Shown here piece by piece: positions 1 to 8,330 of a stretch of 64,000 bases of DNA. The first letter of the stretch is position 1, and each line of letters opens with the position of its first letter. The notes below the pieces were generated by a model. That model was not told the origin of the DNA. It ran no database searches and saw only the letters and a program-made list of their open reading frames with translations. Origin of the DNA: Clostridium ljungdahlii (GTDB lineage Bacteria > Bacillota > Clostridia > Clostridiales > Clostridiaceae); NCBI RefSeq assembly GCF_001636845.1, contig NZ_LITT01000058.1, positions 1 to 64,000 of the forward strand. Direction: 5' to 3'. The translations under genes and the position numbers were made by a program.

Positions 1-1
1 T

Positions 2-3000
2 ACTTTATTTTACGCCAGCGTGGTGTTTGACACGCCTACCGCCAATGTTGGCGGCAACGAACAGCCCACTACGGTCACTGCAAAGATTACGGCACCCACC
101 GATAAGGACGTGTACGGATTTGAAGCAGCGATCATGTATGGTGGCAATGATAACTTTGCATCGGATTTACAATTGGATCCTGACGCGACTAAAGCGGCCA
201 ACGCCGGAATTTTGGCGGGAAAGTTGAATGTTCAAAGTATGGCGCCCCAAAATGAACCAAGTTATAGCCAGGATATATGGGTCGAATCGGACGGAGTGAC
301 CCCTGTTATTAAAAAGGGTGAGATGCTTGATCTCAAGCTGGTGTTCAAAATACTGCCTTTCAACAGCGAGGGTACGCGTAAGGTCAGCGTCTCACCCTAT
401 AATCCAATGGTGTTGTTCACCGACCCGTCTATACGCGCGAACACCACGGGCGATGGCTTGACGTCGATGAACTTTCCTAAATCTAGCATGAAAATGATAC
501 CGACTCAGGAAAGCCTCGGGACCATCACTATCGCTGGACCTACGGAAGGAAGTATAACGCTGACGAGAACAATCACCAGCCTTACCATGTCTTCCGTCGA
601 TTCTTACGTCTCCATGGGCTGCAAAGTCGGTTCTTACAACTTATACACTCCGGCCGATGTGCTGGCGTTTGCGAACGCGGTCAATACTTTGGGCTATACC
701 GCTATTAACGCTACTATACAAAACGATATTGACATGACAGGAACGACTTTCGCCGGTATCGGCACCAAGGACCATCCGTTTGTAGGAACGATTTCAGGCG
801 CGAATTACCAGAATCACACGATCAAAATCGCCCGCGTGGTAACGGACGGAAGCTCAGACGTCGGCGGTTTGGTCAACTACTTGGGTAGTGGAGGTGTTCT
901 TGCTAATGTATCGGTGGCAGGTACTATTACTGGCGCCTTCGGCGGCGCGAACGTCGGAGGTCTTGTGGGCGTATCCACCGGTAGTTACATCTACCCGACA
1001 ATCATAAGCAGCGTGTCGATATCCGGCACAGCCTCTGACGGAGCGAATATCGGCGGCATCGTCGGAGTCTCGAACTACGGTAGTAGCCGTTATGGCAAAA
1101 AAATATACAATGGCAGTATTTCCGTCACGGCGGCACAAGGCAGTAACGTCAACGTCGGCGGTATCGCGGGCACGTTTGACGGGATGGGTAAGACGACCGA
1201 CTCGGACCGGATGATGTACTTTTGCTTCAATAATGGCAATATCAGCGGTGGAACCAACACAGGAAGTATCGTCGGTTCGATTAAAAACGGCATTATCAAG
1301 CAGAGCGGTAACGGCGTCTACGATGCAGCCCATAAACTATGGAGCGGCGGCGGTGCAGTCAGCGGTGGCGGCAATACCGGCGGCGTTGCCGGGCAAGCTA
1401 CCGGAACGACATTCAACAATGTATTCAACACCGGCGCGGTCAGCAGTACCGGCGGCAGTACCGGCGGCATCGTCGGTTCCATTTACGGCACTGGCACAAG
1501 TGTTTTGCAATCGTACAATAAGGCCGCGGTCACCGGTTCGGATGCTTCTGTCGGCGGAATTGTGGGCAAAAACGACTCCTCCGACTCGAAAATCACAGCT
1601 AACTTCAATCTCGGCAACGTCACCGCAACGGACTCCAAGCTGAATGCAGGAGGGATTGTCGGCAAGGCCACAGCGGCTCCGGCGGTTTATACGGGCAACT
1701 ACTATATTAAGACCGGCTCGATCAATTCGGACATTGGCGACGGGCTAGACAATACGACGTTTACGGATGATAGCGGGAATTCGAACGCAAACAGTGCCTC
1801 TAACCCTGATAGCTTCTCTCTTACGCAAATATTTCCAGGGGTTCCCGGTATATACATCTACAATTCGCAGCCGCCTCTTACCGACGCGGACGGGACTTAT
1901 TTGCTGTCAACGGTGAGCGACATCCTCTGGTTCTACCAGACCGTAAACAATAATGTCGAATCAGGCACGCAAAACAAGATTAACGGCCGGCTTGTGAACA
2001 ACATTGATATGTCCAAAGTGCCGTTGACGCAATTCTCGGGAATAGGAATAGGAACAATCAGCGGCAGAATTTATGATTGTTATGCTGGCACGTTCGATGG
2101 CGCGGGATTTACAGTGACTATCAAAAATTCCCCGCTCTTCGGCGGCTGCGTTGGCGCTACGATTAAAAACCTGACCGTTGATGGCTCGCTTAACTTTATT
2201 GAGACTGCCGGCGGCGGAGGTATCGCCAATACGATCACTAACGGCCTCATCGAAAATTGCCACAACAAAGCGGATATTAACTCAACCAACGGCTATATCG
2301 GCGGTATTGCGTATAGTGCGATGAACAGTACCATTTCGAACTGCACGAACAGCGGCAATATCACGGGAGGCACAGGTGGTCAAATCGGCGGCATTGTCGG
2401 CGATGTCGGCGGATTAGAATTCGCACCGCCGATCAATTCGGTTAGTACTGACACAGTGCCGACGCATTCGGTTATTATTAACTGCGTAAACTCAGGCAAT
2501 ATCACCGGGGAAAAAACAATCGGCGGCATCGCCGGGGTAACCTCAGGCAAGGATTGCACCGCCGACTTTATTAACTGCAGCAACACAGGAAAAGTAATCT
2601 CAATAGCTCAGACATCGTCCGATTATGTGGGAGGATTCGACAATCCGGCTTATACCAACGCCGCTGGCGGAATACTCGGTGGTGCAATTGACATCGCCGT
2701 GAACGTCAAAGGTTGTCAAAACTCCGGTGACGTTACGGGCACGGCGAATAACCTAGGGGGTATCGTCGGCGTTGCATCCCCAGCATGGGGCACCGAAGGC
2801 GACACGAGCATAAAGATTACGGACTCCACCAACTCTGGAAATGTAATCTGCACGGTTGACCCCAATGCCGTGAAGACGACTCCGATTAATCCAGATTATA
2901 TCTACGTCGGCGGCATTATAGGCAATGCCATAGAGCGCGATCACCTAAAGGGGATTGACATCTCAGGCAACAACAGTTTCGGCAAGGTCGATAAGGGCAT

Positions 3001-3676
3001 CGCCACAAACGGAGACCCAATTATCGCCTCGGGCAGCAAGACCGGTATCGGCGACAACAATACTAATCCACCTGGTGGTAATACTCAACCTGGTGGTAAT
3101 ACTCAACCTGGTGGTAACAATTCAACTGGTGGTAACAATTCAACTGGTGGTAACAATTCAACTGGTGGTAACAATCCAACTGGAAATGATAATCCAACTG
3201 GTGGTAACAATCCAACGGGTAATAGCAATCCAACAGGTAATAATAATCCAACGGGTAATAACAATCCAGCGGGTAATAACAATCCAAAGGGCAATAGCAA
3301 TCCAGCGGGTAATAATAATCCATCTGTTTCTGGTACACCTGGCAGCACCGCACTTGCTGCTCAAGCGACTAAATTAGTAGCATCGAACAGCCCTAATACT
3401 ACACCGATAACAAACAAATCGGTTACAGCGTCGAAACCAGAACCCGTGCAAACAAACACGGTAAAAAAACCAGGACCTGTAAAAGATGCCAGCAATACCT
3501 CGGGCAAATCGACAGCAAAAGCAACGAAACCAGTTTCAAAAAGTGCGAACGTTTATGAGATTGTCCATGATGCAATCCAAAATAATCCGATCATCATTAG
3601 AGTATTGCTTCTATTTATTGTTGCCCTAGCGGGTCTAGGAGGATTTAGGCGATACAGAAAAAGCCGCGAGCAGTAA
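2..3676 (+). CDS. Large GLUG-repeat surface protein, 5' end outside window
   Basis: The reading frame is open from base 2, so the gene probably begins upstream; the GTG at 20 is only the first possible start inside the window. The visible 1218 residues begin with a beta-rich, possibly cohesin-like segment (about 1-170). A long region of recurrent GGIVG/GGIAG motifs follows (about 270-1000), as in GLUG-type surface repeats. A low-complexity linker rich in GGN and NPTG units (about 1015-1100) is encoded by tandem 15-18-bp DNA repeats at 3061-3330. After a Lys/Thr/Ser-rich stretch there is one membrane segment (VLLLFIVALAGLGGF) and a basic tail. I see no LPXTG sorting motif, so membrane anchoring is likely. 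GC is clearly higher than in most of the window, which suggests transfer. Function is unknown; adhesion or substrate capture at the cell surface is an inference. Confidence 0.8.
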   Translation, partial: TLFYASVVFDTPTANVGGNEQPTTVTAKITAPTDKDVYGFEAAIMYGGNDNFASDLQLDPDATKAANAGILAGKLNVQSMAPQNEPSYSQDIWVESDGVTPVIKKGEMLDLKLVFKILPFNSEGTRKVSVSPYNPMVLFTDPSIRANTTGDGLTSMNFPKSSMKMIPTQESLGTITIAGPTEGSITLTRTITSLTMSSVDSYVSMGCKVGSYNLYTPADVLAFANAVNTLGYTAINATIQNDIDMTGTTFAGIGTKDHPFVGTISGANYQNHTIKIARVVTDGSSDVGGLVNYLGSGGVLANVSVAGTITGAFGGANVGGLVGVSTGSYIYPTIISSVSISGTASDGANIGGIVGVSNYGSSRYGKKIYNGSISVTAAQGSNVNVGGIAGTFDGMGKTTDSDRMMYFCFNNGNISGGTNTGSIVGSIKNGIIKQSGNGVYDAAHKLWSGGGAVSGGGNTGGVAGQATGTTFNNVFNTGAVSSTGGSTGGIVGSIYGTGTSVLQSYNKAAVTGSDASVGGIVGKNDSSDSKITANFNLGNVTATDSKLNAGGIVGKATAAPAVYTGNYYIKTGSINSDIGDGLDNTTFTDDSGNSNANSASNPDSFSLTQIFPGVPGIYIYNSQPPLTDADGTYLLSTVSDILWFYQTVNNNVESGTQNKINGRLVNNIDMSKVPLTQFSGIGIGTISGRIYDCYAGTFDGAGFTVTIKNSPLFGGCVGATIKNLTVDGSLNFIETAGGGGIANTITNGLIENCHNKADINSTNGYIGGIAYSAMNSTISNCTNSGNITGGTGGQIGGIVGDVGGLEFAPPINSVSTDTVPTHSVIINCVNSGNITGEKTIGGIAGVTSGKDCTADFINCSNTGKVISIAQTSSDYVGGFDNPAYTNAAGGILGGAIDIAVNVKGCQNSGDVTGTANNLGGIVGVASPAWGTEGDTSIKITDSTNSGNVICTVDPNAVKTTPINPDYIYVGGIIGNAIERDHLKGIDISGNNSFGKVDKGIATNGDPIIASGSKTGIGDNNTNPPGGNTQPGGNTQPGGNNSTGGNNSTGGNNSTGGNNPTGNDNPTGGNNPTGNSNPTGNNNPTGNNNPAGNNNPKGNSNPAGNNNPSVSGTPGSTALAAQATKLVASNSPNTTPITNKSVTASKPEPVQTNTVKKPGPVKDASNTSGKSTAKATKPVSKSANVYEIVHDAIQNNPIIIRVLLLFIVALAGLGGFRRYRKSREQ

Positions 3677-3726
3677 ACGCTCCGAAAATTGATAAAAATA
3701 AGAGAAAATGTGCTTAACTTAGCTTT

Positions 3727-3758
3727 CAACGTGCACCGCTGTTAAACGGTACACGTTG
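3727..3758 (+). terminator. Hairpin after the surface-protein gene
   Basis: A 12-bp inverted repeat (CAACGTGCACCG against CGGTACACGTTG, one mismatch) with an 8-nt loop lies about 50 bases after the surface-protein stop. It has no long T tract, so termination is probable but not certain. Confidence 0.45.
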
Positions 3759-3874
3759 AAAAGATATATATTTCTTAGTCCAGATTAGCGCAATGATAGA
3801 GTGCCTTAAGCCTTCATAACAAATGCCTTGATTCATGGCACATTTACAAAAAAATTATTAAGGAGTGATAAATA

Positions 3875-4729
3875 ATGAAATCCAATAAACTTTTAAAGTT
3901 CATTTCATCCTTTGCGCTGAGCATAGTACTAATGCTGGGCCTCGCGACTCCTTCATTTGCGGCGTCCACCGGCACCAATTCAACAACAACGCTTAATTTA
4001 ATGGCAGCAGCCAGCACGCGTTATACCCTTGGCGAGAGGCAGAATGGAGTGTATCCCAGCGGCACCCTGCTAAGAACGTTTGAGGACCAGAATCCCAACA
4101 CAAAGGTTAATGTGACCTATGACAGCTCCGGAAATCTGCTCAATCAGATGGAAGCGGATCCCAATCATACCGCCGATATTTTCATCTCTGCGGACTTGGC
4201 GCGAATGAATTCTGCGGTTACTGCAAATATCATACAATCTAGCACTGTATACAATTTGCTTAATAACCAATTGGTGCTTATCGCAAAATCAAACAGTGGT
4301 ATTACCAACCTTCAATATTCAGGCGTTTTAAATTGGTTGAATGGTGATGCCAACAGGACAATTGCCGTTGGAGACCCAGCTGTTGTACCAGCAGGAACCT
4401 ACACACAGCAGGTATTCGGCACTCAATGGAATGACATTTTAACTCATGCAACGGAATATAGCAACGTTACCGCTGTGTTGACCGCTGTTGTTAATGGTGT
4501 GAACCAACTCGGTTCTGTCTATGCAACTGACGCTAAAACTCAAGGTAGTAATCTTACCGTGTTAGATAGCCAAGATGTTAATATCATCTATCCTATCGGC
4601 ATCACGAATGCTGCCATGAATGATACTGTCAGAAAACCAGCAGCCCAGGCACTTGTTGATTTGCTAAAAGCAGATATCGTTAACCCAGACGGTGTTTTCC
4701 AAACCGCTGGATTTAGCCCTGCGCAGTAA
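3875..4729 (+). CDS. Secreted ModA-like substrate-binding protein
   Basis: This 284-residue protein has a clear signal peptide (MKSNK, a hydrophobic stretch, then TPSFAAS) and the periplasmic-binding fold signature of molybdate-type binding proteins. The signature comprises LNLMAAAS near the mature N-terminus, ADIFISAD near residue 106, AVGDPAVVPAGTYTQQVF in the middle and an IYPIGIT strand late. RBS-like AAGGAG precedes the ATG. The signal ends in a signal-peptidase-I-like site and there is no lipobox cysteine, which is unusual for a Gram-positive binding protein. No ABC permease or ATPase lies nearby; the next genes are a proton-channel protein and two stator-like proteins. The ligand may be an oxyanion, but that is known only for the family and not shown here. 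Confidence 0.82.
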   Translation: MKSNKLLKFISSFALSIVLMLGLATPSFAASTGTNSTTTLNLMAAASTRYTLGERQNGVYPSGTLLRTFEDQNPNTKVNVTYDSSGNLLNQMEADPNHTADIFISADLARMNSAVTANIIQSSTVYNLLNNQLVLIAKSNSGITNLQYSGVLNWLNGDANRTIAVGDPAVVPAGTYTQQVFGTQWNDILTHATEYSNVTAVLTAVVNGVNQLGSVYATDAKTQGSNLTVLDSQDVNIIYPIGITNAAMNDTVRKPAAQALVDLLKADIVNPDGVFQTAGFSPAQ

Positions 4730-4863
4730 TAGTTAAGAATAGTTAAGAATAGTTAAGAAGGCATTTGTTATAAGGCAATAGGGCATTCTATCATTGTGCT
4801 AATCAAACGACAGCGTTTGCCTTACAATAATAAACAAACGCTATCGTTCGCTATCGTTCGTGA
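4730..4863 (+). repeat. Short direct and inverted repeats between binding protein and channel gene
   Basis: ATAGTTAAGA occurs about three times in tandem starting just after the binding-protein stop (4730-4758). Further on, the near-palindrome CAAACGACAGCGTTTG is followed by CGCTATCGTTCG repeated twice (about 4846-4860). They look like slipped-strand duplications and perhaps a weak terminator. Confidence 0.5.
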
Positions 4864-4966
4864 ATTGATAGAAATAAAAGTTTTACATTTAAGAAAAAAA
4901 GGATAGTCGGTTAGCTCTCAAATTGAAACTAACCAACTACCTTATCACGAAAATTTGGAGGTTATT

Positions 4967-5668
4967 ATGATAGGAAATTTTTTAAGAAATATTCTTCACA
5001 CTTTTGGCCAGGGCATTCTCAACCCTTGTATGGTTGTCTTGCTTATTATGATTGTCATCACAATCTGGCAAATTGGGGATCTCCTGATGGAGTACATCAT
5101 AGAACGTAGAAAAATGAAAGAAGACATTCCGGAACTATTAAAGAAGATCAACCGCATGGGGAAAGAAAGTGCCCTACAAATCATCAAGGACAGCAAACTG
5201 CTTAAGCGTCAGAAACAGCTCGCCGTAAAACTAACTGAGGCCGAAAATATGCCAGAAAATTCTCTGGCAGCCTATGCGCAAAAACTAATAAGCATAGAAG
5301 ACGCTTATTATCGGAAAATTATGGCGCCTACTGATCTGATCGCCAAACTGGGGCCAATGATCGGCCTGATGGGCACCTTGATTCCATTGGGTCCCGGAAT
5401 CGTAGCCTTGGGGAAGGGCGATATCAAGACTCTTTCCAGCTCTATCGGCGTCGGTTTTGATACGACCATATCCGGAGTATTCGTCGCAGCGATTTGTTTC
5501 TCAATTTCCTATTTGAGAGGTCACTGGTATGAAGGTTATATCAGCACCAATGAAGCTATCCTAGAAAGTTTGATGGATAAAATCATTGATGTTCCTGATA
5601 AGCTAATCGGCTTAATTGATGAGAAAGGAATGAAAAAAAGCTATGAGAAGAAGATTAATCAAGTCTAG
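4967..5668 (+). CDS. MotA/TolQ/ExbB-type proton channel protein
   Basis: The predicted inner-membrane channel subunit has 233 residues. A first membrane helix (about 13-35, LNPCMVVLLIMIVITIWQIG) is followed by a long cytoplasmic segment. A helical pair then carries the family motif: GPMIGLMGTLIPLGPG, GVGFDTTISGVFVAA and a following hydrophobic stretch. In ExbB/TolQ/MotA these helices and the conserved Thr form the proton path. I chose the ATG at 4967 because GGAGG (4957-4961) precedes it; an upstream TTG at 4955 overlaps that RBS. The gene overlaps the next by 26 bases, so the two are translationally linked. With the DUF2149 proteins it would make a small PMF-driven stator; the driven partner is unknown. 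Confidence 0.85.
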   Translation: MIGNFLRNILHTFGQGILNPCMVVLLIMIVITIWQIGDLLMEYIIERRKMKEDIPELLKKINRMGKESALQIIKDSKLLKRQKQLAVKLTEAENMPENSLAAYAQKLISIEDAYYRKIMAPTDLIAKLGPMIGLMGTLIPLGPGIVALGKGDIKTLSSSIGVGFDTTISGVFVAAICFSISYLRGHWYEGYISTNEAILESLMDKIIDVPDKLIGLIDEKGMKKSYEKKINQV

Positions 5669-5936
5669 AAGAAAAAATAACCGGCAGGCAATTAACCCGA
5701 TGGAAAGTGTGGTCAATTTAATTGACATCATGCTGATTTTCGCCTGCGGCTTAATGGTTTCAATTGCTTCTCTCTGGAATATTAAAATGAATCCGAGTGA
5801 CCAGATTAACAAGACAAAGAGTAATAGTTATCAAGATATGGGACAGGTTTATGAAGATCCGGTGACAAAAAAAATGTATATTATTAAAACCGACGAGAGT
5901 AAAAGCAAAGATACTTCTAAAACCGGGGCGAAATAA
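5643..5936 (+). CDS. DUF2149 / ExbD-like small membrane protein 1
   Basis: This 97-residue protein has a basic N-terminus and then one membrane helix starting with NLIDIMLIFACGLMVSI, followed by a short extracytoplasmic domain ending in a Lys-rich tail. The Asp at the start of the helix followed by I/V-ML-I/V resembles the IDVML motif of ExbD/TolR, whose Asp is the proton-carrying residue. It overlaps the channel gene by 26 bases and has a paralogue directly downstream. DUF2149 proteins next to MotA/TolQ/ExbB proteins are a known but functionally undescribed pairing. The ExbD analogy is my inference from the motif and context. Confidence 0.8.
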   Translation: MRRRLIKSRRKNNRQAINPMESVVNLIDIMLIFACGLMVSIASLWNIKMNPSDQINKTKSNSYQDMGQVYEDPVTKKMYIIKTDESKSKDTSKTGAK

Positions 5937-5960
5937 TTTATACAGCAAAAGGAGAAGATT

Positions 5961-6275
5961 ATGTTGAACAGAGGACGACTTCAATCCAAAAGAGCCAGTT
6001 ACAGGGAAGAGATAAGTCCCATGGAAAGCGTGGTAAATCTGGTTGATGTTATGCTTGTTTTTATCTGCGGACTTTTACTTTCAATTATGATTTTCTGGAA
6101 TATAAACATGAAAAACTTGGTGGTCATTTTAAACCAAAAACAGCTTATAAAGATCAATAATCCGAAAGAATTAACCACGCAGATGAAAGATAAAAGTTCA
6201 AGTGGCAATGTAGGATCTGCCGTTTTGGACCCCAAGACAGGAAAAATTTATATTGTGAAGCCACAGAAAAAATAA
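5961..6275 (+). CDS. DUF2149 / ExbD-like small membrane protein 2
   Basis: This 104-residue paralogue of the preceding protein shares the segment MESVVNLVDVMLVFICGLLL. It thus keeps the Asp at the membrane-helix entry, and it also ends in a similar DPKTGKIYIVK strand (the first protein has DPVTKKMYIIK). AAGGAG lies 7-8 bases before the ATG. Two copies beside one channel subunit would fit a stator with a heterodimeric ExbD-like part, but this is inferred. It is the last gene of the high-GC island. Confidence 0.8.
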   Translation: MLNRGRLQSKRASYREEISPMESVVNLVDVMLVFICGLLLSIMIFWNINMKNLVVILNQKQLIKINNPKELTTQMKDKSSSGNVGSAVLDPKTGKIYIVKPQKK

Positions 6276-6302
6276 CATTGTGAAAAAATGAATAGGTTTG
6301 GA

Positions 6303-6385
6303 TTCAGAAGTTGAGCCGATAAAAACTATCATATTTAAGTATAAACTCACATGATGATAGTCATTAAAATTGCTCAATTTCTGAA
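6303..6385. repeat. Nested inverted repeat after the stator genes
   Basis: Two nested arms are visible: TTCAGAAGTTGAGC (6303-6316) with GCTCAATTTCTGAA (6372-6385), 14 pairs including one G-U, and inside them ACTATCAT (6325-6332) with ATGATAGT (6354-6361). The rest of 6276-6600 is AT-rich and I see no gene in it. The element could be a terminator or a small mobile-element relic. Confidence 0.6.
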
Positions 6386-6599
6386 ACAAGCTATAGTTAT
6401 GGAACAGAGTGTGTTTAAAAATACATATCTGTTCTTTTTTTACATAATAAATTTATCAAAATCTTCAAAAAGACTTGATAAATAGTAGAAAAAATGTGGA
6501 CTACATCATACAAGAGATATTTGCACGACTCACCATGTATAATTTTTGTGAAATAATCACAACACACGTAATCATACAACAGAAAAATATAAAATACAG

Positions 6600-6938
6600 C
6601 TATTCTCCGCCAGTAACGCTTTCAAATAAAATATTTGAAGTTTGTAATCTTGAATTGCTGTCATTTATATAATTGTAAATTAACTCTATACTGTCATTTG
6701 ATAAACGGTTTATACTAATAATTTTGAATTTAAATCCCTTATAGTTAACTATTTTGTTTAAAATGCTTTTGCCTGATTTGGGAATATCTAATTCTAGGTT
6801 AAAATTAGAATTTTTTAGTTTAAAAGTTGCTTTAGTAAACTTTTTATCATTATCTACAATACTTAAAGTATAACTATTAGCTTTTTTTACTTTACCATTG
6901 TATTCTGCCCGGTATGAACCTATGTGATTATCTGGCAT
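6600..6938 (-). pseudogene. Probable 5'-truncated gene remnant
   Basis: An open frame of 112 codons encodes a beta-rich, Lys/Asn-rich sequence without a family I recognise. The frame remains open upstream of its ATG for about 16 codons, through a hydrophobic run (GFIAFLICPFF), to a stop near 6988. No ribosome-binding site is visible, and the 5' part runs into a strong terminator-like hairpin at 6969-6998. A real gene would not normally begin inside a terminator, so I read this as the 3' end of a gene whose beginning was lost at the island junction. A genuine small gene cannot be excluded. Confidence 0.4.
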
Positions 6939-6968
6939 CAGAGCAAGATTGTCACTAAAGAATGGGCA

Positions 6969-6998
6969 AATTAAAAAGGCAATGAAGCCTTTTTAATT
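6969..6998. terminator. Perfect 12-bp hairpin, possibly bidirectional terminator
   Basis: AATTAAAAAGGC (6969-6980) pairs perfectly with GCCTTTTTAATT (6987-6998) around a 6-base loop. Each strand ends in a U-rich arm. It separates the remnant from the phosphatase gene. Confidence 0.6.
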
Positions 6999-7134
6999 GA
7001 TAAATATGCCTTTATACACAGTAGTAAAAAATATTAATTCCATAATAAAATTATAAAATTGGTAGAAATAATTAAGAACAATATGAGTTAATATCATACA
7101 ATATAATGTGAAAAACTTTTATGGAGAATTATAT

Positions 7135-8166
7135 ATGAAACAAAATAAAATAATTTCAAATAACTCCACAAATTACAATTTAGTTGAGGATAGTTTTAAA
7201 CATAACCATTATGGCTGGTATGCTTATCTGTATAAATATTCGCATCTTTGTTATTATTTACACCGTTGTCCATATAAAGTACCTGCTTATTGGCATCCAC
7301 TTTTTTATAAATATGGCTTGCATATGAATGATGGAATGATACAAGAACGCTATTATGAACCTCAAAATAATAATATGCACCTTGTTATAAATTCTAATAA
7401 TACAAAAAAGTTATCTAAACACTTTCGCAAAACTACTGATTTAACTAATTTTAAAGGTAATAAAGTTATAAACTTAAATGGATTAGCTAATTTAAATATA
7501 TCTGGTAGTTCTCAATTTTCTGAAAATAGTCTTATATTAATTAAACAATCCCTAGGCGATGCTATGCCAATAATTATAGTTGACTTAAGACAAGAATCAC
7601 ATGGATTTATTAACGGTATAGCGATAAGTTGGTCAGGTAACAGAAACAAAGCTAATAAAGGCTTGACTAAAGAAGAAGTTTTATTTGATGAAAATACGAG
7701 ATTACAACGTATCTTATTAAACAAACCATTACCTATTGGCGATAAAATATTAATACCGAAGAAGGTTGAGGCTGAAGAAAAATTAGTTCAAAGCTATGGT
7801 ATGTCATATATGCGTATACCAGTAACAGACAAAGAAAAGCCTACTAATGACATGGTTGATTATTTTATAAAATTTGTTAAGTCATTGCCCAAAAATACTT
7901 GGCTGCATTTTCATTGTAAAGGTGGAGTAGGAAGAACAGGTACTTTTATGGTGATGTATGATATGATGAAAAACGCTAAAAATGTTAGTCTCCAAAATAT
8001 AATGAATAGACAGGTCTTACTAGGAGGAAAGAACTTACTTAGAAATGAACTATACCTAATGAACCGCTCCAAACAAAGAGCTAAATTAATAGAAAGATTT
8101 TATATATATTGTGTTGAAAATGATGACAACTTTAAAACTACATGGTCACAATGGATTAGAACTTAG
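7135..8166 (+). CDS. Phytase-like protein tyrosine phosphatase
   Basis: This is a cysteine phosphatase of 343 residues. The P-loop signature HCKGGVGRTGTFMVMYDM lies near residue 261, with the catalytic Cys and the Arg both present. DLRQESHGFINGIAISW (about residue 147) is characteristic of PTP-like myo-inositol phosphatases (phytases) and related bacterial effectors. I chose the ATG at 7135 because GGAG lies 8 bases upstream; a GTG at 7108 lacks a site. No signal peptide is evident at the N-terminus, whereas many PTP-like phytases are secreted, so a cytoplasmic role or unconventional export is possible. The Asn-, Lys- and Tyr-rich composition and very low GC differ from the island upstream. 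The substrate is unknown. Confidence 0.85.
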   Translation: MKQNKIISNNSTNYNLVEDSFKHNHYGWYAYLYKYSHLCYYLHRCPYKVPAYWHPLFYKYGLHMNDGMIQERYYEPQNNNMHLVINSNNTKKLSKHFRKTTDLTNFKGNKVINLNGLANLNISGSSQFSENSLILIKQSLGDAMPIIIVDLRQESHGFINGIAISWSGNRNKANKGLTKEEVLFDENTRLQRILLNKPLPIGDKILIPKKVEAEEKLVQSYGMSYMRIPVTDKEKPTNDMVDYFIKFVKSLPKNTWLHFHCKGGVGRTGTFMVMYDMMKNAKNVSLQNIMNRQVLLGGKNLLRNELYLMNRSKQRAKLIERFYIYCVENDDNFKTTWSQWIRT

Positions 8167-8270
8167 ATAGACTAGATTTATTATTATATATTGTATAAAT
8201 GAGTAATCTACTACATTTTTAAGTAATCTTAAACCTATACTTTGGCTAAATTGATGGTATATTCTAAAAA

Positions 8271-8307
8271 CAGGCAGTCCAAATTTAAGATAAAATTAGA
8301 CTGCCTG
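8271..8307 (-). terminator. Terminator of nrdJ
   Basis: CAGGCAGTC (8271-8279) and GACTGCCTG (8299-8307) form a 9-bp stem. On the minus strand the hairpin is followed directly by TTTTTAG, a classic intrinsic terminator just after the nrdJ stop. Confidence 0.85.
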
Positions 8308-8330
8308 CTTGATGATAGACAAAATAAGAA

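Noticed and set aside
3063-3353. Minus-strand repetitive frames rich in Tyr/Leu/Pro
   Set aside because: They are mirror images of the tandem DNA repeats coding the GGN/NPTG linker and have no start context.
6475-6672. 65-codon plus-strand frame
   Set aside because: No RBS, low-complexity AT-rich sequence, and it overlaps the more plausible minus-strand remnant.
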